Source: W11650 sp963550755
Lineage (GTDB): Bacteria; Bacillota; Clostridia; Lachnospirales; Vallitaleaceae
DNA length: 5,260 bases
NCBI GenBank assembly: GCA_963550755.1
Contig: CAUVDV010000156.1
Span: 1 to 5,260, forward strand
Direction of reading: 5' to 3'
Below are positions 1 to 5,260 of the stretch, in pieces. The notes beneath the pieces are model-generated. The model did not search any database and was not told the DNA's origin. It saw only the letters and a list, made by a program, of their open reading frames with translations. Every line of letters begins with the position of its first letter. Position 1 is the first letter of the stretch. The position numbers and the translations under genes are program-made.

Positions 1-136
1 AATTGTTTCTTTATTTTTTTATGCATTTCGTTTGTTTTTGTTTACAAAAATAAACTTAAAAATAATCATTTTATATAAAGCGATTCTATGTCCTGAACGC
101 AAAGTCTTTTCTTTATTGAATTTCGTAAAATTTCTC
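1..136. other. AT-rich non-coding stretch after the operon
   Basis: No gene is supported here. It holds a short palindrome, TTTTTGT-TT-ACAAAAA (35-50). On the minus strand it has TATAAA (70-75), 16 bases after TTCAGG (92-97), a weak possible promoter for a gene to the left of the window. In related genomes that position is often the start of the ATP synthase operon, but nothing in this sequence proves it. Confidence 0.35.
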
Positions 137-189
137 AAAAAAACAGCCGCCGCTAAATGAAGATTTTCATTTAAGCAGCAGCCTTTTTT
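137..189 (-). terminator. Intrinsic terminator of the operon, apparently usable in both directions
   Basis: A long stem pairs 146-161 with 166-182 around a 4-base loop (162-165); it has two C-A mismatches and one bulged A at 173. On the minus strand it is followed by seven T (A-run at 137-143), ideal for ending the wecB/small-gene transcript. On the plus strand it is followed by six T (184-189), so it could also stop a convergent transcript. The stop codon of the small gene (188-190) overlaps its edge. Confidence 0.88.
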
Positions 190-382
190 ATAACTGAAGC
201 GTAACTGTTTGTTTTTGCCTGCCAATTTTTTGCTCACCGGAAGCTCTCTTAAATTGCCGCAGTTCTGTTTCCGAGAATTCCGGATATTCATCGTCCGCCA
301 AAACAGGAATATCCATCGCTTGATGGAGCATCGCAACCTGTTCCGGCGTTGGGGATTTCATTATATCAATATTCTTCCGCAC
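188..382 (-). CDS. Small protein, possibly an antitoxin-like protein cut short at its C-terminus
   Basis: A 64-residue frame starting at GTG, 23 bases after wecB, with an AAAAGGAGG site and a stop immediately before a strong terminator. This layout supports a real last gene of the operon. The protein is hydrophilic, without signal peptide or membrane segment. An N-terminal PTPEQVAMLHQAMD (residues 11-24) is followed by an acidic stretch, DDEYPEFSETEL (30-41), and a basic end with KQTVTLQL at the C-terminus. From memory, small Bacillota antitoxins of the BrnA/ribbon-helix-helix type have the same order: a TPEQ-like start, a DEDxPELT-like acidic segment, then KQTVTLRLSP followed by two DNA-binding helices. 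Here translation stops right after the strand-forming QTVTLQL, so those helices would be missing. No continuation of such a fold was recognised in the other frames, and no toxin gene is adjacent. It may be a decayed antitoxin or an unrelated small protein. Confidence 0.6.
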   Translation of the reverse strand: MRKNIDIMKSPTPEQVAMLHQAMDIPVLADDEYPEFSETELRQFKRASGEQKIGRQKQTVTLQL

Positions 383-391
383 AATAATACG

Positions 392-400
392 CCTCCTTTT
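392..400 (-). promoter_or_regulatory. Strong ribosome binding site for the small last gene
   Basis: The minus strand reads AAAAGGAGG, nearly a full match to the anti-Shine-Dalgarno sequence, nine bases before a GTG at 382. This is the best ribosome site in the window and the main argument that the 64-codon frame is translated. Confidence 0.75.
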
Positions 401-405
401 CCCGC

Positions 406-1542
406 TTAGCAGCTAATCTTGCGGTCAGCAAAATACTGCGCGATACAGTCGGCAATGCGCTCGGAAGCGTGACCGTCGCCGTAAGGATTGACCGCCGCCG
501 CCATTTTTTCATAGGCCGTCCGGTCAGTTAAGAGTTTTTCCGTTTCCGTCACAATCGTGTTATAATCGGTACCGACCAGCTTCAAGGTTCCGGCCGCAAC
601 GCCTTCCGGCCGCTCGGTTACATTGCGCAGCACCAGCACAGGTTTTCCCATACTGGGCACCTCCTCCTGTAAGCCGCCCGAATCGGTTAAAACCAGATAC
701 GACTGATTCATCAGATTATGCATATCCTGAAGCGCCAGCGGCGGAATCAAATGCACGCGGCTGACTCTCTCCAAAATCCGCCGAGCCGTTTCCTGCACCT
801 TGGGATTTAAATGCACCGCATACACCACTTCTACCTCCGGATGATTTTCTGCCAAATAGCGGATCGCCCGGCAAATCTCCGTCAGCGGCTCGCCTAAGTT
901 CTCCCGCCGATGCGCAGTCATGGTGATAATCTTATGACTGTAATCTAAATGATTAAGCAAATCATAGCTAAAGCGGTAATTTTCCTGAATCGTCGTCTGC
1001 AAAGCATCAATCACGGTATTGCCCGTTACATAAATCGCTGCCGGAGCAATGTTTTCCGCCAACAAATTCTTTTTGGAATTTTCGGTCGGGGCAAAATGAA
1101 GATCGGCCAACCGGCCGGTTAAGCAGCGATTCATTTCCTCCGGGAAAGGCTCATATTTATTAAAAGTGCGCAGACCGGCCTCAACATGGCCGACCGGAAT
1201 TTGCTGATAAAAGGCCGCTAAGGCCCCGGCGAAGCTGGTCGTGGTATCGCCGTGAACTAAAACAATATCCGGTTTGGCCGTCACAAAAACTTCCTCCAGG
1301 CCATTCATGGCCCGGGTGGTAATCTGCGTCAGCGTCTGACCAGGCTGCATAATATTTAAATCATAATCCGGCCGAACGGCAAACACCGCCAGCACCTGAT
1401 CGAGCATTTCCCGGTGCTGAGCAGTCACCGCTACCACCGACTCCAGCGCCGGATGTTTTTGCACGGCCTGCACCACCGGCGCCATCTTAACCGCTTCCGG
1501 CCGCGTCCCAAAAACCGACATTACCCTTATTTTTCTGTTCAT
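406..1542 (-). CDS. wecB: UDP-N-acetylglucosamine 2-epimerase, non-hydrolysing
   Basis: Cytosolic enzyme that interconverts UDP-GlcNAc and UDP-ManNAc, the ManNAc donor for wall teichoic acid linkage units or capsule; also called mnaA in Bacillus. At 378 residues it is a typical length. Motifs in order: VFGTRPEAVKMAP (10-22); QHREMLDQ (42-49); HGDTTTS (97-103, Asp99); VEAGLRT (120-126, Glu121); PFPEEMNR (132-139, Glu135/136); TGNTVIDA (173-180); HRREN (211-215, His211); HLNP (244-247); DSGGLQEE (287-294); and RNVTERPEG (306-314). These include the expected catalytic Asp, Glu and His. QHxxMLDQ and HLNP are parts of the second, allosteric UDP-GlcNAc site described for Gram-positive epimerases, so feedback activation by substrate is likely. 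The start is supported by AAGGAG five bases before the ATG. A hydrolysing NeuC-type enzyme is unlikely given these motifs. Confidence 0.97.
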   Translation of the reverse strand: MNRKIRVMSVFGTRPEAVKMAPVVQAVQKHPALESVVAVTAQHREMLDQVLAVFAVRPDYDLNIMQPGQTLTQITTRAMNGLEEVFVTAKPDIVLVHGDTTTSFAGALAAFYQQIPVGHVEAGLRTFNKYEPFPEEMNRCLTGRLADLHFAPTENSKKNLLAENIAPAAIYVTGNTVIDALQTTIQENYRFSYDLLNHLDYSHKIITMTAHRRENLGEPLTEICRAIRYLAENHPEVEVVYAVHLNPKVQETARRILERVSRVHLIPPLALQDMHNLMNQSYLVLTDSGGLQEEVPSMGKPVLVLRNVTERPEGVAAGTLKLVGTDYNTIVTETEKLLTDRTAYEKMAAAVNPYGDGHASERIADCIAQYFADRKISC

Positions 1543-1646
1543 ATCTTCTCCTTAAAATTGATTTTTAGCTTCTCCTTGCCAATAACACGGCTGTTTTTCA
1601 CAGCGCTTGCTGTCAATACATGGGGCGCGGTTATCCCGTCCGCCTG
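1543..1646 (-). promoter_or_regulatory. wecB leader with a doubled ribosome-site sequence and alternative small hairpins
   Basis: The 104 bases between the oxidoreductase stop and wecB contain the same nonamer, AAGGAGAAG on the minus strand, twice (1569-1577 and 1545-1553). Only the second is placed to serve the ATG at 1542; no start codon follows the first. Upstream, three short arms, ACAGC (1609-1613), GCTGT (1600-1604) and ACAGC (1590-1594), can form either of two mutually exclusive 5-pair hairpins. No complete promoter was found, so wecB is probably transcribed from upstream. Confidence 0.4.
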
Positions 1647-2585
1647 CTATTTTACCCCTAAAATTGCTTCTTTGCCATGCGTTAAAATAGTGATGATTTC
1701 GCAATAAGGTGTCGCTACGCCTTTTTCCTTGCCCAAACGCCAGACATAGCCGTTTAAATAATCAATTTCCGTTCGCCGGTGATTCTGCACCAAATCCTGA
1801 TGCATCGACGGATAATGCTGCCCCTGCCGCGCCGGATCCAGGGAAAGCTGAATCAATTCCAGTATGGCCTCCTGATCCAGGAAAACCTGATCCTCAGTCT
1901 TTGCCGCCCAGGCAAACTCCTGAATAACGTTCCGGATAAACAGTTCGCCGTCCGGTACCTGCCGGAAATCCATCAGCTTGCAGTCTAAAATCGCACAAAC
2001 CGCATTCATCGCCCCGTTAACGCAGGCTTTTTTCCACACCGAGTACAGTACATCCTGACTATATTTAGCCTTTAAACCAGCCTGATCCAGCGCCGCCACG
2101 ATTTCCTTCGCCCCTTCTTCCATTTCCGGAGCAATGTTTTGCAGCTCAATATTGCCGTCACCGGATAAATGGATCCGGCCCGGCCCCAATAATTTAGCTG
2201 TCCACAGCGTTACCCCCAAATAAATATTTTTGCGCGGGACAAAGCGCTCCAGCGTTCGGACATGACCCAAGCCGTTCAGCAAACAGAGCACCTTGGTATC
2301 TTCTTTTATAATGCTTTTTAAATCCTCCAGCATTTCTGTCAATTGCATAGACTTGACAAATAAAATAATAAGATCGGCTTTTTCCGCTCCAATGCTTTTG
2401 GTGTGATAGGCTTTGGCCGGGATTTTTCGCTCCTCGCCGTTTTCCTCAATCGTCAGCCCTGCCCTATTTATCTGATCGACATTTTCCAGCCAACCGTCAA
2501 TATAAAATACCTCTTGACCTGACTTTTGCAGCATATAGCCAAACCGGCCGCCCATCGCGCCCGCGCCCGCAATTGCAATTTTCAT
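1647..2585 (-). CDS. Ketopantoate reductase family oxidoreductase, possibly a D-2-hydroxyacid dehydrogenase
   Basis: A soluble 312-residue NAD(P)H-dependent reductase of the PanE/ApbA family. The N-terminal Rossmann fold opens with IAGAGAMGGRFG (5-16). The C-terminal catalytic domain carries Lys186, Asn190 and Asn194 in WKKACVNGAMNA, plus Ser260 and Glu273 in SMHQDLVQ...TEIDYLNGY, matching the catalytic Lys176, Asn and Glu256 positions of E. coli PanE. The second strand ends YIDGW (28-32): the acidic Asp30 sits where NADPH-specific enzymes carry a basic residue. From memory, the lactococcal and enterococcal PanE-like D-2-hydroxyacid/D-mandelate dehydrogenases, which use NADH, share this feature. 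Two roles are therefore open: pantoate synthesis for coenzyme A, or reduction of branched or aromatic 2-keto acids. Neither panB nor panC is nearby. The ATG at 2585 has GGAGG 11 bases upstream. The gene interrupts the tagO-wecB order seen in relatives and has its own candidate promoters, so it may head the wecB transcript. Family secure; substrate uncertain. Confidence 0.9.
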   Translation of the reverse strand: MKIAIAGAGAMGGRFGYMLQKSGQEVFYIDGWLENVDQINRAGLTIEENGEERKIPAKAYHTKSIGAEKADLIILFVKSMQLTEMLEDLKSIIKEDTKVLCLLNGLGHVRTLERFVPRKNIYLGVTLWTAKLLGPGRIHLSGDGNIELQNIAPEMEEGAKEIVAALDQAGLKAKYSQDVLYSVWKKACVNGAMNAVCAILDCKLMDFRQVPDGELFIRNVIQEFAWAAKTEDQVFLDQEAILELIQLSLDPARQGQHYPSMHQDLVQNHRRTEIDYLNGYVWRLGKEKGVATPYCEIITILTHGKEAILGVK

Positions 2586-2618
2586 ATTTTCGTTTTCCTC
2601 CGCTCAACTATTTTTTTA

Positions 2619-2647
2619 ATCATCCGCTTAACTTATTTATTCGTCAA
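2619..2647 (-). promoter_or_regulatory. Candidate sigma-A promoter before the oxidoreductase gene (proximal)
   Basis: TTGACG (2642-2647), a 17-base spacer and GATGAT (2619-2624) on the minus strand, 5/6 and 4/6 to consensus. It would start transcription about 27 bases before the ATG at 2585, leaving room for the GGAGG at about 2597-2601. Its position relative to the gene is better than the distal candidate, but its -10 is weaker. Confidence 0.35.
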
Positions 2648-2776
2648 AACCGTCTTTTTGCGGCTCGCTGCCAGCGGGAACACAGGCAAGCCAAAAAAAC
2701 AAATCGCCGCCGGCTCTTTACGGAAACATGCCAAAAAATCACCGAAAGTTTTGGTATTTAGCGGTTCCTGTAAGTT

Positions 2777-2805
2777 AATATACCTTTTGCCGGCCAACCA
2801 CGCAA
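2777..2805 (-). promoter_or_regulatory. Candidate sigma-A promoter just after tagO (distal)
   Basis: The minus strand carries TTGCGT (2800-2805), a 17-base spacer and TATATT (2777-2782), which is 4/6 and 5/6 to consensus with ideal spacing. Transcription from here would give a leader of roughly 180 bases before the oxidoreductase gene. The match was found by eye and could be chance in AT-rich DNA. Confidence 0.35.
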
Positions 2806-2806
2806 A

Positions 2807-3880
2807 TTACTTGGAATCGGTTTTTTCCTGCCGAATCCGCAGCACGCCGTCGCCGATCCAGACCGCAAAAACCACCGCCAGCAGAATTACCGCCGCCCAG
2901 ACGTCTTTTAACACGATCAAAATCGCCGCCAGGCCAAACAGCGCGCTGACAAAGTAAAGCGTCAGCACTGCTTTTTTCTGGCTTAAGCCCTTGTCAATCA
3001 GACGATGATGAAGATGGCCCCGGTCGCCCTCGCTGATCGGCCGGTGATTGGCCACTCGGCGGATAATGGCAAACATGGTGTCGGCAATCGGCAGCGCTAA
3101 GACAATGACCGCCACCACCAGAGTCAGCGCCGTATAGGTCTTGAGCATTGTCTGCACCGAAATCACCGCCAGAGAATAGCCCAAAAAAGTGGAACCGGTA
3201 TCGCCCATAAAAATCTTAGCCGGATTAAAATTATACGGCAAAAAGCCCAAACAGCTTCCGGCCAGCGCCGCCGTTAAAAGAATCGGCAGCCCCGCCAGCA
3301 GCGGATCACCAAAGATAACGGCAATAATCATCAGCGTTACCGAAGCAATCGAAGCCACGCCGGTCGCCAGACCATCCAAGCCGTCCAAGAGATTAACGGC
3401 ATTGGTCACGCCAATAATCCAAAAAATTGTAATTACATTGCTGAAAATCCCAAAGTTAATCTTGCCCAAAAACGGCACCGTAATATCACTGATCCGCGTT
3501 CCGGTTGAAACTGCGATCAGCGCCGCCAAAAGCTGGACAACGATTCTAGTGCGGGGGCTTAAACTGTACATATCATCAAAAAAACCTAACAGGGTGATCA
3601 GCGCCGCCCCGCCCAGCAGCCCCCAAACCGTGGACTGCTGGCTGTCCGGAACCTGATGCATCAGAAAAAGAACGGTTACAAAAAAACCGGTGAAAATCGC
3701 CAGTCCCCCGGCCCGGGGCATCACCTTGGTATGCATTCCTCTTTTTTTCGGCTTATCCAGCGCCCCCACCTTGTAGGCAATTTTCATACTGATCGGCGTT
3801 GTCGCTAAGGACAAAACAAAGGCCAGCAAAAAAGCAATCATATAACTATAGTACTCGGTTAATATTTGAAAAAAAGCCAC
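2807..3880 (-). CDS. tagO: Undecaprenyl-phosphate GlcNAc-1-phosphate transferase (TagO/WecA family)
   Basis: An integral membrane enzyme that moves GlcNAc-1-phosphate from UDP-GlcNAc to undecaprenyl phosphate, the first step of wall teichoic acid or similar glycopolymer synthesis. The 357-residue length fits the family. About ten hydrophobic segments are visible, beginning at residues 14-30. Signature motifs: KPKKRGMHTKVMPRAGGLA (43-61); the Asp pair in GFFDDMYSLSPR (99-110); NLLDGLDGLATG (163-174); FMGDTGSTFLGY (224-235), the Mg-binding region; and RPISEGDRGHLHHR (280-293), whose HLHHR is typical of GlcNAc-specific members rather than MraY. The start is GTG with GGAGG five bases upstream, 12 bases after upp. 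A location next to wecB, which makes UDP-ManNAc, fits synthesis of a GlcNAc-ManNAc linkage unit. Which polymer is made cannot be told from this window, and the symbol wecA is equally usable. Confidence 0.95.
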   Translation of the reverse strand: MAFFQILTEYYSYMIAFLLAFVLSLATTPISMKIAYKVGALDKPKKRGMHTKVMPRAGGLAIFTGFFVTVLFLMHQVPDSQQSTVWGLLGGAALITLLGFFDDMYSLSPRTRIVVQLLAALIAVSTGTRISDITVPFLGKINFGIFSNVITIFWIIGVTNAVNLLDGLDGLATGVASIASVTLMIIAVIFGDPLLAGLPILLTAALAGSCLGFLPYNFNPAKIFMGDTGSTFLGYSLAVISVQTMLKTYTALTLVVAVIVLALPIADTMFAIIRRVANHRPISEGDRGHLHHRLIDKGLSQKKAVLTLYFVSALFGLAAILIVLKDVWAAVILLAVVFAVWIGDGVLRIRQEKTDSK

Positions 3881-3885
3881 GGTTT

Positions 3886-3890
3886 CCTCC
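3886..3890 (-). promoter_or_regulatory. Ribosome binding site that supports the GTG start of tagO
   Basis: GGAGG lies five bases before the GTG at 3880, immediately after the upp stop codon. The next in-frame ATG, 13 codons downstream, has no comparable site and would remove part of the N-terminal segment. Confidence 0.75.
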
Positions 3891-3892
3891 GT

Positions 3893-4522
3893 TTATTTAG
3901 TCCCGAACAAACGGTCGCCGGCGTCGCCCAGGCCCGGGACAATATATGCATGATCATTTAATTTTTCATCCAAAGCGCCAATATAAACCGCAACATCCGG
4001 ATGCGCCTCGCGCAGCGCCTTGACGCCCTCAGGCGCGGCAATAATACACAAGAAGTGGAGCTTAGTCACGCCTTTTTGCTTTAAAAAGTCAATCGCCGCA
4101 ATCGCCGAACCACCGGTCGCCAGCATTGGATCAAGCACAAACATATCTCTTTCGCTGACGTCGCTCGGCAGCTTGCAGTAATATTCCACCGGCTTTAATG
4201 ACTGCGGATCACGGTAAAGGCCGATATGGCCAACCTTGGCCGTCGGCACCAGCGTCAGCAAAGCATCCGCCATGCCAAGTCCCGCCCGTAAAATCGGCAC
4301 GATCCCCAAATGCCGGCCCTCAATTTGCTTGACCGTCGTCCGAGCGATCGGGGTTTCAATTTCTATTTCTTCCAAAGGTAAGTTTCGGGTCGCCTCATAA
4401 GACATCAGCATGGCAATCTCACTGACTAACTCCCTAAACTCCTTCGGACCGGTTTCTTTTCTTCTTAATATCCCGATCTTGTGCTGAATTAACGGGTGAT
4501 CCATAACAAATACATTCGACAT
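3893..4522 (-). CDS. upp: Uracil phosphoribosyltransferase
   Basis: Converts uracil and PRPP to UMP and pyrophosphate in pyrimidine salvage; soluble, cytosolic. From the ATG at 4522 the product is 209 residues, equal to the Bacillus enzyme, and begins MSNVFVMDHPLIQHKIG, the classic family N-terminus. The in-frame ATG at 4540 would add six residues (MRREQK) absent from the family and would absorb the AAGGGAG ribosome site. Key motifs: GIVPILRAGLGM (residues 73-84); the PRPP-binding loop FVLDPMLATGGSA (128-140); IIAAPEGV (160-167); and the uracil-binding end YIVPGLGDAGDRLFGTK (193-209). All are intact, so the enzyme should be active. Its stop is 12 bases before tagO, implying co-transcription and possibly translational coupling. 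No PyrR-binding anti-antiterminator sequence was recognised in the upstream gap. Assignment is essentially certain. Confidence 0.98.
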   Translation of the reverse strand: MSNVFVMDHPLIQHKIGILRRKETGPKEFRELVSEIAMLMSYEATRNLPLEEIEIETPIARTTVKQIEGRHLGIVPILRAGLGMADALLTLVPTAKVGHIGLYRDPQSLKPVEYYCKLPSDVSERDMFVLDPMLATGGSAIAAIDFLKQKGVTKLHFLCIIAAPEGVKALREAHPDVAVYIGALDEKLNDHAYIVPGLGDAGDRLFGTK

Positions 4523-4867
4523 TTTCTGCTCCCTTCGCATGCTGTTGGCTTAACTTTTGTCTGTTAAAAATGCTTAAAGCCCACTTCCCGTATCGACGCA
4601 GCTTGCCCGGTCAAAAGTTTGGCATTTGCGCGCGTTGGCAAATAACTCGGACAGCCTTTTACGCAATAACCTTGCAGTTTTCCGCAAAGCCTGAAAAGCT
4701 TTGCTTTCCGTCGGCCAGCATTCAAAAGTTAAATCTTCTGTCTTTTTATATCAAGCGCCGGCCGATAATAGCCGGCCGCTTAGTTACCGCGCGTTTCCGC
4801 GCGAGTTTCCTGTTTGTTCTCCGGCTGCTTGGCACGGGTCTTGGCTCGCCCTGACCGCACCGGCTTT
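4523..4867 (-). other. 345-base non-coding gap between rpiB and upp, rich in hairpins
   Basis: No convincing gene is present on either strand. Several inverted repeats were found by eye: CGCGCG arms at 4788-4793 and 4798-4803, giving a 4-base loop that reads GAAA on the minus strand; arms at 4753-4762 and 4771-4781, ten pairs with one bulge and an 8-base loop; a perfect 7-pair stem at 4684-4690/4698-4704; and a 6-pair stem at 4624-4629/4638-4643. A looser GC-rich pairing lies just after the rpiB stop. None is followed by a T-run on the minus strand, so none is a standard intrinsic terminator. No good sigma-A promoter pair was found: TTGACC at 4609-4614 has no matching -10. The gap may be a structured leader for upp or simply repeat-derived DNA. 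Confidence 0.5.
4529..4535 (-). promoter_or_regulatory. Ribosome binding site that sets the upp start
   Basis: The minus strand reads AAGGGAG, then six bases, then ATG at 4522. An in-frame ATG six codons upstream (4540) overlaps this region, and the purine run would fall inside its coding sequence, so the inner ATG is the better start. Confidence 0.75.
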
Positions 4868-5260
4868 TTATTTCTCCGTCAAGGTTTGACCAAAACAGGT
4901 TTTTTCAATCCGCCGCTTATGCCTGTCCTCCCCGGAAAAAGGCGTGGTCAAAAAGGTGTGCGTAATCTTTTTCGCCAGCTCCGGGCCGATGACCCGACCG
5001 CCCATCGCCAATACATTGGCGTCATTATGAAGCCGGGTGGCTTCCGCCGAAAAACAGTCATGGCACAGCGCCGCCCGAATCCCGGCATAGCGATTGGCGG
5101 TAATGGAAATCCCAATGCCCGTTCCGCAAATTAAAATCCCCTTATCGGCCTCGCCGCGCAAAATCATTTCCGCTGCTTTTTTGGCGATATCCGGATAATC
5201 CGCCGCCGCTTCCTGATAAATCCCCACGTCTTGATATTCATATCCGCCCTGCTGTAAAAA
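4868..5260 (-). CDS. rpiB: Ribose-5-phosphate isomerase B, 5' end outside the window
   Basis: This enzyme interconverts ribose 5-phosphate and ribulose 5-phosphate in the cytosolic non-oxidative pentose phosphate pathway. The visible part is 130 residues with an uninterrupted frame to the window edge; the family is usually about 145-150 residues, so roughly 20 N-terminal residues are missing, including the expected SDHAG-type motif. A GTG at 5227 opens a shorter frame, but residues upstream of it (GGYEYQDVGIY) continue the family fold, so it is not the start. Seen directly: GILICGTGIGISITANR, whose Cys (visible residue 45) matches the catalytic cysteine; TRLHNDANVLAMGGRVIG, with the conserved His (visible residue 78); and a C-terminal FLTTPFSGEDRHKRRIEK, the usual ending. 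The LacA/LacB galactose-6-phosphate isomerase subunits are related, but the intact CGTGIG and HNDAN motifs and the neighbouring upp favour RpiB. The family assignment is very secure. Confidence 0.96.
   Translation of the reverse strand, partial: FLQQGGYEYQDVGIYQEAAADYPDIAKKAAEMILRGEADKGILICGTGIGISITANRYAGIRAALCHDCFSAEATRLHNDANVLAMGGRVIGPELAKKITHTFLTTPFSGEDRHKRRIEKTCFGQTLTEK

Noticed and set aside
19..336. A 105-codon minus-strand frame overlapping the small last gene and running through the terminator
   Set aside because: It has no ribosome site, overlaps the better-supported frame, crosses the terminator, and turns into a Lys/Asn/Phe-rich translation of AT-rich DNA.
1588..1616. Perfect TTGACA (1611-1616) as a promoter for wecB
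   Set aside because: At 16-18 bases spacing the sequence is GC-rich (CAGCCG region) with no -10; the hexamer is probably incidental.
2633..2806. Open frame of 57 codons directly after and in frame with the tagO stop, which could be a read-through extension or a small gene with a TTG start
   Set aside because: No ribosome site precedes the TTG, the translation resembles no known TagO tail or protein I recognise, and an open run of this length is plausible by chance.
3189..3656. Plus-strand frame of 155 codons opposite tagO
   Set aside because: It lies wholly inside tagO on the other strand, and its Ile/Pro/Lys/Ala repeats are the antisense image of the membrane segments.
4523..4540. Longer upp start at the ATG at 4540
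   Set aside because: It adds six residues not seen in the family and buries the AAGGGAG ribosome site that correctly serves the ATG at 4522.
4586..4614. TTGACC as the -35 of an upp promoter
   Set aside because: No acceptable -10 lies at 15-18 bases; the area reads GATACGGG.
4753..4781. GC-rich hairpin as the rpiB terminator
   Set aside because: On the minus strand it is followed by GATATAAAAAGACAG rather than a T-run, so it does not fit an intrinsic terminator.
4570..4854. Plus-strand frame of 94 codons in the rpiB-upp gap as a possible hidden gene
   Set aside because: No ribosome site was recognised, it runs against all neighbours, its composition is Arg/Ala/Phe-rich, and it reads through several hairpins; most likely a chance frame.

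Overview
The window reads as ordinary chromosomal DNA from a low-to-moderate-GC Gram-positive bacterium (Bacillota, most likely class Clostridia). The reasons are strong GGAGG-type ribosome sites, GTG starts, AT-rich gaps between genes of balanced composition, and a gene set that resembles the rpiB-upp-tagO-wecB neighbourhood often found just upstream of the ATP synthase operon in this phylum. The lineage is an inference; no rRNA or other marker gene is present.

Every supported gene lies on the minus strand, so transcription runs from high to low coordinates. In that order: the 3' part of rpiB (ribose-5-phosphate isomerase B) enters at the right edge; a 345-base non-coding gap rich in hairpins follows; then upp (uracil phosphoribosyltransferase) and tagO/wecA (undecaprenyl-phosphate GlcNAc-1-phosphate transferase), only 12 bases apart. 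A 221-base gap with candidate promoters leads to a ketopantoate-reductase-family oxidoreductase, then a 104-base leader and wecB/mnaA (non-hydrolysing UDP-GlcNAc 2-epimerase). Last comes a 64-codon gene, 23 bases after wecB, that ends directly at a strong hairpin terminator. The remaining ~136 bases at the left edge are AT-rich and non-coding.

Together, tagO and wecB supply the first lipid-linked sugar and the ManNAc donor for a cell-wall glycopolymer such as wall teichoic acid. upp salvages uracil to UMP, and therefore feeds the UDP-sugar pool. rpiB interconverts pentose phosphates, which feed PRPP, the second substrate of Upp. The oxidoreductase has no obvious link to wall synthesis and looks like an insertion into an otherwise conserved order.

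I see no mobile element, CRISPR array, rRNA or tRNA, and no clearly new multi-gene system. The points worth a second look are the oxidoreductase, whose cofactor pocket suggests a D-2-hydroxyacid dehydrogenase; the small last gene, which looks like an antitoxin cut short at its DNA-binding fold; and the structured gap between rpiB and upp.
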